From Acidiflorens sp963841945 (GTDB lineage: Bacteria > Acidobacteriota > Terriglobia > Terriglobales > Acidobacteriaceae), in contig CAWJFC010000023.1 of the NCBI GenBank assembly GCA_963841945.1, positions 1 to 64,000 of the forward strand: a stretch of 64,000 nt of DNA, read 5' to 3'. The position numbers and the translations under genes were made by a program. The stretch's first letter is position 1, and every line of letters begins with the position of its first letter. Under the pieces are notes generated by a model. The model did no database searches. It was not told where the DNA came from and saw nothing but the letters and a program-made list of their open reading frames with translations. This document shows, piece after piece, positions 1 through 7,693 of the stretch.

Positions 1-1
1 G

Positions 2-340
2 ACCCAGAACATAACTTCGACTCACCTCGTCAAAATTCTAAAAGGCGAAGTGAAGAAGTGGCCGGACGGCAGGAGCGTGATACTGGTCCTGCATGAGACA
101 CCCGACGAGATCACTACGCTGGCCCGGCTGACGAAAATGACGAAACGCTGAAGCGAAGGCCATGATCGAGGAGCGCAAGGAGAGCATCCTCCCGAGGCGT
201 CGGACGTGGGGGTCATCGAGGCAGTGGCCTCAACTCCGGGGGCGATCGGGATGGTCGAGGAGCACTCGATCAGCGGCCGGGTGAATGTGGTTAAGGTGGA
301 TGGGAAGTTGCCGCTGGAAGCGGGTTATTTGCCGCATTGA
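2..340 (+). pseudogene. PstS-like phosphate-binding protein, 3' remnant with disrupted frame
   Basis: The window opens inside a gene. The frame starting at base 2 reads a segment ending KILKGEVKKWPDGR and then VILVLHETPDE, typical of the periplasmic phosphate-binding (PstS/PBP-like) family, and hits a stop at 149-151. Downstream in the same frame is EAVASTPGAIGMVE and a tail ending KLPLEAGYLPH before TGA at 338-340; the STPGAIG motif is characteristic of the C-terminal lobe of these proteins. Between them, about 145-190, the family-like residues AEAKAMIEERKESIL lie in another frame, so one base is gained and then compensated. Either the gene is decayed or the sequence has two indels. The function (ligand binding for an ABC transporter) is inferred from the family; the N-terminus and partner genes lie outside the window. 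Confidence 0.55.
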
Positions 341-377
341 GCTTCGAGCTTCGAGCTTCGAGCTTCGAGCTTCGAGC
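339..377. repeat. 7-bp tandem repeat (GAGCTTC x5)
   Basis: Five perfect head-to-tail copies of GAGCTTC followed by a partial copy, beginning at the stop codon of the preceding remnant. A degenerate version of the same word family occurs at 3105-3182 inside the anti-sigma gene, so this is a dispersed low-complexity repeat and not a single slippage event. Confidence 0.9.
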
Positions 378-450
378 TAAACCTTCCCCTCAGGGCCTGA
401 AGGCCCTTGATCTTGCTTGGGCGCATTGCGGCGCGGTTACAGCTGCTCCC

Positions 451-550
451 CTTCAAAACGTGCGGCGGAAGTTGCGCCGTTTCAAAAACGTCATGCTGAT
501 GTTGCGCCCTTTCAAAGCGTCGTGCTTAAGCTGCGCCACCTTCACAGCAT
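451..550. repeat. Degenerate 29-30 bp direct repeat, three copies plus a partial
   Basis: Copies begin with TTCAAAA or similar at 452, 481, 511 and (partial) 541, and each full copy ends in TTGCGCC or CTGCGCC. The period is 29, 30 and 30 bp, with about half the positions conserved in the middle. The tract fills the gap downstream of the DUF4097 gene. There are no spacers, so it is not a CRISPR array; a decayed dispersed repeat is the best description. Confidence 0.65.
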
Positions 551-581
551 TCGTGTTTACTCGTAAATTTGCGGAGGCGAT

Positions 582-2108
582 TTAGTTCTCGCTCTCCGCA
601 GGCTTTGCCTTTGGCGCCGGTAGCACCTTGGCCGGTCCTTTTGGCATGGCAGGAGGAGTCGGTGGCGCGGGTGGCGCTACCGCCACCGTTCCCTTGCGAA
701 TTTCGATGGTGCCCTTTTCGCAATTGATGGCCAGCTTCGGTCCGTTGGTGCCGATCGAACCGGTGGCGCTCGATTGGCGGTTTTGGTTTTCAACTTTGAT
801 TTCGTCAAAGTCAGTCTGGATGTCGCCCTCCCGGGTGCGGGCTTCCACTTTCATGGCAGTCCCCGGCGGGATCGTAATCTGCACGTCGCCCTTGCGATTG
901 TCGATTTGAATATTGCCCGGCTTGTAAACGCCCACCTCGACCGTGCCGTTGGTATCCTCGAGCCGCAGATCTCCGCTCAGGCCTTCGAGTGCGATGTCTT
1001 TGGAACGGGTTGAGAGGTGCATCGGCCCAAAGAGCGAATCGGCGCGCAGGTCGCCGGAGTCGAGATCGAGCCGGCCATCGAGGTGCGCAAACTGCATATC
1101 GGTGCGCGACGAATGGAAGTCTACCGTCTTTGAAATCCGCACCAGCCGGACCGTTTCCATGAACTCGCCGTTCAGTCGCACCGCCCCGTTGATCTCTTCG
1201 ACATCCACTTCCTTGGCGCGGCCCTGAATGGTTACATCGCCCTTCACATGCTGAATTCGCGCGGCGCTGCTCTCGACATTCAGGGTGGCATTGCCGGTCT
1301 GGTCGGTGATGTCAACCTCGCCGTGCTGGTGGTTGATCTCGATCGCGCCATTCAGGCCGGTAATGTTGATGTCGCCGCGCCGCGAGGTGATGACAAGATC
1401 GGTATTACGCGGAACGGTAACATCCATATCCGTGCTGACCCCCTTGTCGCCCCCGGCCTGCACGTTGGCGTTCAGCGTCAGAATCTTGTCGGCCGGAGTG
1501 AAGGCCACATCGGTTCTCTTGTTGATTTCGTCGGCCTTCTCCTGATTCTCCGCATGAACCTTTTTGCGCCACGATACTCGCACCTTCTTGTCATCCGAAA
1601 CATTGACGGTGATAGTGCCGCGATCGTCATTGATGCGCAAGCCGGTCATGCCCGGCGGCGCATCGGCGTTGAGGTCGCCGTTATAGTCGTAGGAGTTGCC
1701 GCCGAAAATATTATCGAAATCGCCATCGTCGATCTGGAGATTGTCGCGGATGTTTCCCCAGTTCACGTGCGACACACCGGTGGCAATCAAGCCGGCGACG
1801 ATCACAAACAGCAGCAGGAAAACGCCGCCCACTCCGATGCCGCGTCCGGGAAGGCCGGCGCGTTTGGCTTGTTCGTGCTCGACCAGCTTGATCACGCCCC
1901 ACAGGATCAGCAGCGCGGGCCAATACCGTCCAAAGAGCACAACCAGCCCGTGCGAATCGAGAATACCCATGGTCCCGAGCAAAAACAGCACGCCGATCAT
2001 GATGAGGACGATGGCGCCGGCAATGGAACGCGGCGGCCGTGGCGGCGGCAGGTACGGTGGCACAGGCGGAACAACGCCCTGATTCGGGATTCCTGTTGGA
2101 CTAGCCAT
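582..2108 (-). CDS. LiaF/DUF4097-type membrane-anchored beta-repeat protein
   Basis: A 508-residue protein. After a short proline-rich N-terminus, residues about 28-110 hold three or four hydrophobic helices of the DUF5668/LiaF-like type (a GVLFLLG...W.ALLI.WG pattern). The rest is a long series of beta-strand repeats with GDI, GNA and KGDV turns, matching the DUF4097 putative adhesin family. The C-terminus is rich in Pro, Ala and Lys. The protein is probably anchored in the inner membrane with the beta domain outside; no enzyme motif is visible. It is the last gene of the sigma-factor operon and its ATG overlaps the previous gene by 8 bases, so it is probably translationally coupled. In Firmicutes LiaF-like proteins sense envelope stress; that role here is inference. 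Confidence 0.75.
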   Translation of the reverse strand: MASPTGIPNQGVVPPVPPYLPPPRPPRSIAGAIVLIMIGVLFLLGTMGILDSHGLVVLFGRYWPALLILWGVIKLVEHEQAKRAGLPGRGIGVGGVFLLLFVIVAGLIATGVSHVNWGNIRDNLQIDDGDFDNIFGGNSYDYNGDLNADAPPGMTGLRINDDRGTITVNVSDDKKVRVSWRKKVHAENQEKADEINKRTDVAFTPADKILTLNANVQAGGDKGVSTDMDVTVPRNTDLVITSRRGDINITGLNGAIEINHQHGEVDITDQTGNATLNVESSAARIQHVKGDVTIQGRAKEVDVEEINGAVRLNGEFMETVRLVRISKTVDFHSSRTDMQFAHLDGRLDLDSGDLRADSLFGPMHLSTRSKDIALEGLSGDLRLEDTNGTVEVGVYKPGNIQIDNRKGDVQITIPPGTAMKVEARTREGDIQTDFDEIKVENQNRQSSATGSIGTNGPKLAINCEKGTIEIRKGTVAVAPPAPPTPPAMPKGPAKVLPAPKAKPAESEN

Positions 2109-3093
2109 GGTTCACCTCGCTCGGCGCACTGGGCGTCTCGGGTGGAGCTGGTGGTGGTGGTGGTGGTGGCACATCACGCGGCGGCATCACGGCTCCGTAG
2201 GGAGGATTCGCGGATGCTCCGTCGCTACCACTGCGCTGCATGAGTTTCAGCACGCCCAGCACGAGCAGAATCACCGGCCAAGTGCGCCCGAAATTAAGAT
2301 TCCCGGAATCCATGGTAGACAAAAGCCACAGCACGCCGACGGTGATGAGAATGACCGGACCGGTAAGGCGCCGGCGGCAGAGAGCGGGATCGCCCCCGTC
2401 TCCGAACAGCCCGTAATTACGCGCAAACAGCCAGCCTCCGAGGGCGATGAGAAACACCGGCCAGATACGGTCAAATCCGTATTCAAATAAGCCCGCCGTG
2501 TGGAGCAGGAAGAGTACGCCGAGGAGGATCAGAATGATCGCGCCCGTAGGTACCTTCGACGAATCGGTCTTGATGCCGCCGCCAAACGTCGCGCCCAAAC
2601 CGTAGGGATCGGGAGCCGGCAGGCCGGCCTGAATGGCGCGCGCCGAGCGCACCGCGTCGATGATCTGGTAAACGATGAAAAATGCGATGCCGATTCCGCA
2701 GATGGCCGGCAGCACTTCGCCGCTGGCGTTGCAACCTGCGATGAGCAATCCAAAAATCGCCAGATGCGCGAGTCCTTTGGCATATTGGCCGGTGTAGACG
2801 GCGCCAACGCCGAAAGGAAAGACACCTGCCAGAATCCCGGCTACCGTTGGGTTTGGTCCACTGCTGCTGGACATGGGAGCCGCAGTCGGCGGCACAAATC
2901 CGGGCGGTGGCACGGCCGGGCCGGCAGGAGGAACAAACGAGGCTGCGGGTGCGGCGCTCGCCATACGCGCGCCCAGGCAATCCTCGCAATAGATCACGCC
3001 CCGCACGGGACGTGTACAGTTCGCGCACAGCGCTTTCCCGCAGGTGCGGCAATAGGCCACCGCTGCTTGATCAGCATGATAGGCGCAGTTCAT
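2101..3093 (-). CDS. Zinc-finger (B-box-like) DUF5668 membrane protein
   Basis: A 330-residue protein. The N-terminus is a compact Cys/His cluster (MNCAYHADQAAVAYCRTCG followed by CANC and CEDC), a B-box-like zinc-binding module that often precedes membrane domains in Acidobacteriota. A Pro/Ala linker leads to two sets of hydrophobic helices, with the DUF5668-type motif GVLFLLHTAGLF repeated later as GVLWLLSTMD. The C-terminus is poly-proline. The start is well supported by AAGGAGG 6 bases upstream of ATG, and the ATGA overlaps the stop of the anti-sigma gene. It is likely a membrane component of the same regulon, since it shares the transmembrane module with the next gene. The molecular function is unknown. 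Confidence 0.75.
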   Translation of the reverse strand: MNCAYHADQAAVAYCRTCGKALCANCTRPVRGVIYCEDCLGARMASAAPAASFVPPAGPAVPPPGFVPPTAAPMSSSSGPNPTVAGILAGVFPFGVGAVYTGQYAKGLAHLAIFGLLIAGCNASGEVLPAICGIGIAFFIVYQIIDAVRSARAIQAGLPAPDPYGLGATFGGGIKTDSSKVPTGAIILILLGVLFLLHTAGLFEYGFDRIWPVFLIALGGWLFARNYGLFGDGGDPALCRRRLTGPVILITVGVLWLLSTMDSGNLNFGRTWPVILLVLGVLKLMQRSGSDGASANPPYGAVMPPRDVPPPPPPPAPPETPSAPSEVNHG

Positions 3094-3911
3094 ACAAACC
3101 TCCTTGAGCTGCGAGCCATGAGCCGCGAGCTACGGGCCGGTTGCTGCTCGCTCGTAGCGCGAAGCTCGAAGCGCGGAGCTACATGAAGACGAATCGAGTC
3201 GTTCTGCCTGGAAAAGTCAGCCAATACTACGCCACTCCTCTCGCTTGAGTAGTTCCGGTCCTGTCTCTGTTCTGGTTGTCCACTGGTATCGTTCTTGTGG
3301 TCCTTGAGTTTCTCCTGGGGAGCAGGCTCGGCGGGCGTGGTCGCACGCTTCAGCTCGCGCAGTTTCGATTCGATCTCGTAGACGAACCGGATATTGTCGT
3401 AATACTGCACGACTTTGATCTGCGCGTCATTGTACGCATGGCGCACCGCGGAGGGGCGCAGATCGATCCTCGCCACGTCCGAGGCTTTTACCCCGGCTGC
3501 GCTCAGCGCGAGCGAAAAGGAGAAAAAGATCATGCCAAACGACATGGCAAAGCGCGGCTGTTTCACGAATGCGGCAAGCGGAGTAAACCACGCATCCCAC
3601 CACTCGCGCAGCCGTTCGCGCCGCGGAGTCGCGCTGAACCCGGCAGCCGTCGCCACGCGCGTGCTCACCACCCCGCTGGTGGCGATCAGAATGTTGTGCA
3701 CCAGATAGGGCGGAGGCTCAACCGGTTCGAGCGAATGCAGCAACTCGCGCCCGGCTATGGCGTCGGCGAAGATCGGACCGCAGACCTCGCATGTGCGCCG
3801 ATGGGCGTCGAAGCTCGCTTTCTGTGCGACTGTCAATTGGCCGTCAATGGCGTCCGACAGCAGGGCTTCGAAGTCTTTACAGCTCGCCCCGTGTTTTGTG
3901 TCGTCTGGCAT
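3090..3911 (-). CDS. Anti-sigma factor with zf-HC2 domain
   Basis: A 273-residue protein directly downstream of an ECF sigma factor (stop/start overlap TGATG). The N-terminal 60 residues carry the zinc anti-sigma signature HxxxCxxC (AHRRTCEVC), which binds the sigma factor. One transmembrane helix follows at about residues 120-140 (FAMSFGMIFFSFSLALSAAG). The part beyond it, charged and Gln/Arg-rich, would be periplasmic. The last 30 or so residues (FELRATSEQQPARSSRLMAR) are encoded by a GAGCTTC-type low-complexity repeat and probably have no family counterpart. It is expected to hold the sigma factor inactive until an envelope signal arrives. Confidence 0.85.
   Translation of the reverse strand: MPDDTKHGASCKDFEALLSDAIDGQLTVAQKASFDAHRRTCEVCGPIFADAIAGRELLHSLEPVEPPPYLVHNILIATSGVVSTRVATAAGFSATPRRERLREWWDAWFTPLAAFVKQPRFAMSFGMIFFSFSLALSAAGVKASDVARIDLRPSAVRHAYNDAQIKVVQYYDNIRFVYEIESKLRELKRATTPAEPAPQEKLKDHKNDTSGQPEQRQDRNYSSERSGVVLADFSRQNDSIRLHVAPRFELRATSEQQPARSSRLMARSSRRFV
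3105..3182. repeat. Degenerate GAGCT(T/G)CG repeat inside the anti-sigma 3' end
   Basis: This stretch is built from GAGCTGCGAGC, GAGCCGCGAGCTAC and GAAGCTCGAAGC words on either strand, the same word family as the tandem repeat at 339-377. It encodes the C-terminal tail of the anti-sigma factor and abuts the ribosome-binding site of the next gene. Confidence 0.75.
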
Positions 3912-4510
3912 CAGATCACCTGTTTATATGTACGTTGAAGAAGGCGCGCAAGTTCCGCCCGCCCCCGGTTAATTCTTGACTTGACGGTTCCCTCGGGAAC
4001 CCTCAAAGCCGTGGCAATTTCACGGTAGTCCATGTCCTGGAGGTCGCGGAGAATGACGGCCTCGCGCAGCTCCGGAGAGAGCTTCTGGAGCGCCGAATGC
4101 ACCATTTCCCGGGCCTCGCGGCCCTGGACAGCGTGATCCGGCGCCGGCCCGCGATCGGCAATCTGGTCGCTCAGCGCCAGCGCATCGTCATGCTCCGAGG
4201 TCGGCGCGTCCAGCGAATCGGTCATCCGGTCGCCCTTGGTCTTGCGGAAATGGTCGACCAGCAGATTTCGCGTGATGGTGGTGACCCAGGTCATAAACGC
4301 ACCCTTACCGGAGTCATAGGTGCTCAGGGTGCGGTACATCTTGATGAAGACTTCCTGGGTGAGGTCCTGGGCGGAATCGCCGTCGCCCGCAAAGCGGTAG
4401 CAGACGTTATAAATGCGCCGGTGAAAGCGCTGAACGATCTCCTCCCAGGCCGCGGCATCGCCACCCACGCAGCGACGGACGAGCAGTTGAATGACCTGGG
4501 CTTCTTCCAA
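3911..4510 (-). CDS. ECF RNA polymerase sigma factor (RpoE/SigW-like)
   Basis: A 199-residue sigma-70 family protein of extracytoplasmic-function size. Region 2 is at about residues 22-90 (YRFAGDGDSAQDLTQEVF, then the W-V-TI-RN-LVDH-R promoter-melting pattern). Region 4 is at about 135-190, with the helix-turn-helix LQDMDYREIATALRVPEGTVKSR (read here as two overlapping segments), which recognises the -35 element. The start is TTG at 4510, supported by GGAG 6 bases upstream; no better ATG lies in frame. It heads a four-gene operon whose members overlap or abut, with its anti-sigma factor second, the usual arrangement for autoregulated envelope-stress sigma factors. Confidence 0.92.
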   Translation of the reverse strand: MEEAQVIQLLVRRCVGGDAAAWEEIVQRFHRRIYNVCYRFAGDGDSAQDLTQEVFIKMYRTLSTYDSGKGAFMTWVTTITRNLLVDHFRKTKGDRMTDSLDAPTSEHDDALALSDQIADRGPAPDHAVQGREAREMVHSALQKLSPELREAVILRDLQDMDYREIATALRVPEGTVKSRINRGRAELARLLQRTYKQVI

Positions 4511-5070
4511 AGCTACTCCGGAGAACGCTTCTAAAGACTAATCCTTCGGATTGTCATCCCCAGCCCGAACAAAGTGAGGGGGCGAGGGATCTGCTTTTTG
4601 CCGCGTACCGCCAAACCGCAACAGCACATGAGAGATACGTCTTTGTGGAACAGGAAGTTCCCTCGAATCAGGGAGCTAGCGATTGTAGCAGGAGAGGCGG
4701 GCACTCCTGTCCGCCGCCGTTGACTTTGGTGTTGTGAGAGAGGGGGCACGCCAGCCGGCAAAAAACGATCCGGAAGTGCTCTCTGACAACGGAGTGGTGA
4801 CTCGAAACTCCAAATCTTCCGCTGAGACAAAAGATCAGGCACCGAACAAGCTTAGGCCAAGAACTGGGACCCGTGGCTGGCAACTGACCTTCGTCACCAC
4901 ACGATGTGACATGCCGCACTGCGGCTTTTGCCCTGGAAGTCGCAGGCTGCAATTGGTGCGCTGTTCGCGCTTCTGGGTCTGAGGGCCCTCCACCTGCGCG
5001 AAACCTGAGTTCGGACCCCCCGGCTCGCCATCGGCGAGTAACAGCTCTTTCAACTCCATCGGAGGATCGC
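4511..5070. other. Intergenic region between divergent sigma operon and amtB
   Basis: About 560 bases without a convincing gene. It should hold the divergent promoters for the sigma-factor operon and amtB. Short open frames here have no signal peptide, domain or ribosome-binding site. I looked for a -24/-12 promoter for amtB and did not find a good TGGCAC-N5-TTGC match. A GGAGG at 5061-5065 is the amtB ribosome-binding site. Confidence 0.6.
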
Positions 5071-6334
5071 ATGCTTCACCTCGATACCGGCAACACCGGT
5101 TTCATGATCTTGTGCACGAGTCTGGTTATGTTGATGACGCCGGGCCTGGCTTTCTTTTACGGAGGCCTGGTTGGCCGCAAGAATGTTCTTGCCATCATGA
5201 TCCAGAGCTTTGTTTCCATGGGCTGGACAACCGTCATCTGGTATATCTACGGATACTCACTTGTGCTTCAGCGGCGACTGGCACGGCGTGATCGGCAATT
5301 TTCATCTCGCCTTCCTGCGGGGCGTCAATCTGAGCACGCCATCGCCGAATGACACGATCCCAGCATTCGTCTTCATTGCCTACCAGATGATGTTCGCCAT
5401 CATCACTCCCGCGCTGATCTCCGGCGCGTTCACCAACCGCGTGACGTTTAAGGCCTACATGCTGTTCCTGACGGGATGGTTGACGTTTGTGTATTTCCCG
5501 TTCGTGCATATGGTTTGGGGCGGAGGCTTCCTGCAACAGTGGGGAGTGAAGGATTTCGCGGGCGGCATCGTGGTGCATAACATTGCGGGCATTGCGGCGC
5601 TTGCCTCGGTGATCTACGTCGGCAAGCGGCGGGTCGCCGATCGCGGGCCGCACAGCATTCCGCTGGTCGCGCTGGGCACCGGCTTGTTGTGGTTCGGATG
5701 GTATGGATTCAATGCGGGTAGTGAAATGCGCGTTGACTCTGTGACCGCGACCGCGTTTCTAAACACCGACCTCGCGGCCTCGTTTGCCGCGGTCACCTGG
5801 CTGATGGTCGCGTGGCTGAACGAGAAGAAACCGAAGTTCCTCGGCTTACTGACGGGTGCAGTGGCGGGACTGGCCACCGTTACACCTGCCGCCGGTTTCG
5901 TCTCGCCGACGACGGCCGTCATCATCGGCGTGATCTCCGGCGTGGTGTGCTATTACGCCGTCGAGATGAAGAACAAGCTGCAATGGGACGACGCGCTCGA
6001 CGTTTGGGGAGTCCACGGGGTGGGCGGCTTCCTCGGCATCGTACTGCTGGGCATTTTTGCCAACAAGCAGTTCAATCCCGAAGGCGCCAATGGTTTGCTC
6101 TATGGCGACCCGGTGTTCCTGCTCAAACAAGTCACGGCGGTGGTCTTTTCTTCCGTGTGGGCGTTCGCGTTTACCTATGCCATGCTGCGCTTTATTGATG
6201 TATTCACGACGGTGAAGGTGAGCGAATCGCATGAGGAGATCGGACTCGACGAATCGCTCCATGGCGAACATGCCTATGAGCAACTCACCGACAGGGACGT
6301 AATCCATGATCTGGTCAGCTCGAGCCGTCACTAA
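5071..6334 (+). pseudogene. amtB: AmtB ammonium transporter, split by a one-base frameshift
   Basis: Ammonium/ammonia channel of the Amt/MEP/Rh family, inner membrane. The ATG at 5071 follows GGAGG by 5 bases and encodes the Amt N-terminus (LVMLMTPGLAFFYGGLVG...). The frame is lost at about 5266: the expected SLV-FSGDWHG reads through only if one C in TTGTGCTTCAG is removed. The second frame then continues intact to TAA at 6334, with the conserved FVHMVWGGG and DVWGVHGVGG segments carrying the twin pore histidines. With the base corrected the protein would be about 420 residues, normal for AmtB. No glnB/glnK is next to it; an outer-membrane porin follows 17 bases later. The shift is either an assembly error or a genuine inactivating mutation. 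Confidence 0.85.
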
Positions 6335-6351
6335 CCGGGCGTGAAAAAACA

Positions 6352-7578
6352 ATGTTCGCCCGAAGAAGTGCGATTCTTCGCCTGCTGAGCGCGATCGTTT
6401 ACCCAGGGATGGTGCTGGCGCCATCCCTGTTTTTATTTTCGCAGGAGATTCCGGTAGCGGCTTCGGCCGCGGTCGCGTCCGCAACCGCTGGCGAGTCGAG
6501 GTCTTGGTGGAAGGGAATCACGACGAACGGATACGCGTCCCTCTCCTATACCTACAACGCTAACGATCCGGATGATCGCCAGAACCAGTTTCGGGTCTTC
6601 GACTTCAACGACAACGAGCCTCAGCTCGATGTCGCTCAAATCGTGGTCCAACACGCGGCCAGTGATCGAGGTCAATTCGGATTTCGAGTGAATACGTTCG
6701 CCGGTTCGGGAGTTCCCGAGATCACGGCATCGTATGGAATGTTCCGGAGCGGGATGACCGGTGTAGGCAAGCACTATGACATTCCCGAAGCCTACCTCAG
6801 CTATGTTGCACCCTTCGGCAAAGGTTTGCGCTTCGACCTCGGGAAGTTCGCTACTCCTCTGGGTTACGAGGTGATTGGCGGTTATGACGGGTACAACGAC
6901 AATTTCAGCCGGGGCTTCATTTTCGGCTATGGACTTCCCTTCACGCATACCGGATTGAAGATTTCCTATCCGTTCAATGGCCGAATTTCCGGAGCATTAC
7001 TGCTTACTAACGGATGCGATGCGGTGACCAGGCTGAACGGCGGCGTGACGGTGACTGCGGAACTCAGCGCGGTCCCCTCCAAGACAACCACGCTGGCTTT
7101 CAATTTTCTCCACGGCTCCGAGCAGCCACACAATGACCACGATCAGCGCAGCCTTTACGAGTTAGTCGGCACCTGGAAAGTCATGCCACGATTGAGCGTG
7201 GCTTTCGACAGCCTCTATGCCGACGAAGATCACGCCGCCACGAACGGGTCGGATGACATTTGGAAGGGGCTCGCTGGATATGCGAAATTCAGCCTGACCC
7301 GGCAATTCTCGCTGGCGTTTCGCGGCGAGATCTTTGGCGATGATGGCGGCAGCCGTACCGGCACCTCGCAGACACTTCGCGGATTTACGCTTACTCCCGA
7401 ATATGTTTTGCCCGCGACTCTTTCGCGTCTGAGCTCGGAGTTCAAGCATTTCGATGGAAAACTGGTGCTACGAGGCGAGTTCCGGCAGGACCTGTCGGAC
7501 CATGACACATTTCGGAAGGGAGCGGGCTATACGAACGGGCAGTTCACCACGGCAGCCAATGTGATCTATCTGTTTTGA
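6352..7578 (+). CDS. OmpL-like outer-membrane beta-barrel porin (BBP2 family)
   Basis: A 408-residue protein with an N-terminal signal peptide followed by alternating hydrophobic/polar strands rich in Gly, Tyr, Phe and Asn, ending in an aromatic residue (NVIYLF), which is typical of barrels assembled by BAM. The segments DVAQIVVQHA, FRVNTFAG and RFDLGKFATPLGYEVIGG match the putative beta-barrel porin-2 (OmpL-like) family. It starts 17 bases after amtB and is probably co-transcribed, suggesting a role in letting ammonium or small nitrogen compounds through the outer membrane; that link is inferred from position only. Confidence 0.8.
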   Translation: MFARRSAILRLLSAIVYPGMVLAPSLFLFSQEIPVAASAAVASATAGESRSWWKGITTNGYASLSYTYNANDPDDRQNQFRVFDFNDNEPQLDVAQIVVQHAASDRGQFGFRVNTFAGSGVPEITASYGMFRSGMTGVGKHYDIPEAYLSYVAPFGKGLRFDLGKFATPLGYEVIGGYDGYNDNFSRGFIFGYGLPFTHTGLKISYPFNGRISGALLLTNGCDAVTRLNGGVTVTAELSAVPSKTTTLAFNFLHGSEQPHNDHDQRSLYELVGTWKVMPRLSVAFDSLYADEDHAATNGSDDIWKGLAGYAKFSLTRQFSLAFRGEIFGDDGGSRTGTSQTLRGFTLTPEYVLPATLSRLSSEFKHFDGKLVLRGEFRQDLSDHDTFRKGAGYTNGQFTTAANVIYLF

Positions 7579-7693
7579 AGGCCCGCACCTTGAGCGAGTG
7601 GTAGACAGCGGGTGCGCGACCGCTGCATCCCTTACTGGGTCGCGATACCGCGGGCGTTTATGGAGAACTGACAGCGGATCGCTGGGAGCCGCG

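Noticed and set aside
451..550. CRISPR array
   Set aside because: Copies are adjacent without unique spacers and too degenerate, and no cas gene is near.
1248..2243. Long open frame opposite the DUF4097 gene
   Set aside because: It is the antisense shadow of a GC-rich gene with a family match on the other strand. The same reasoning removes the long antisense frames opposite tpiA, the acyltransferase, the NrfD gene and the two beta-helix genes.
4860..5070. Sigma-54 promoter for amtB
   Set aside because: No TGGCAC-N5-TTGC arrangement with correct spacing was seen.
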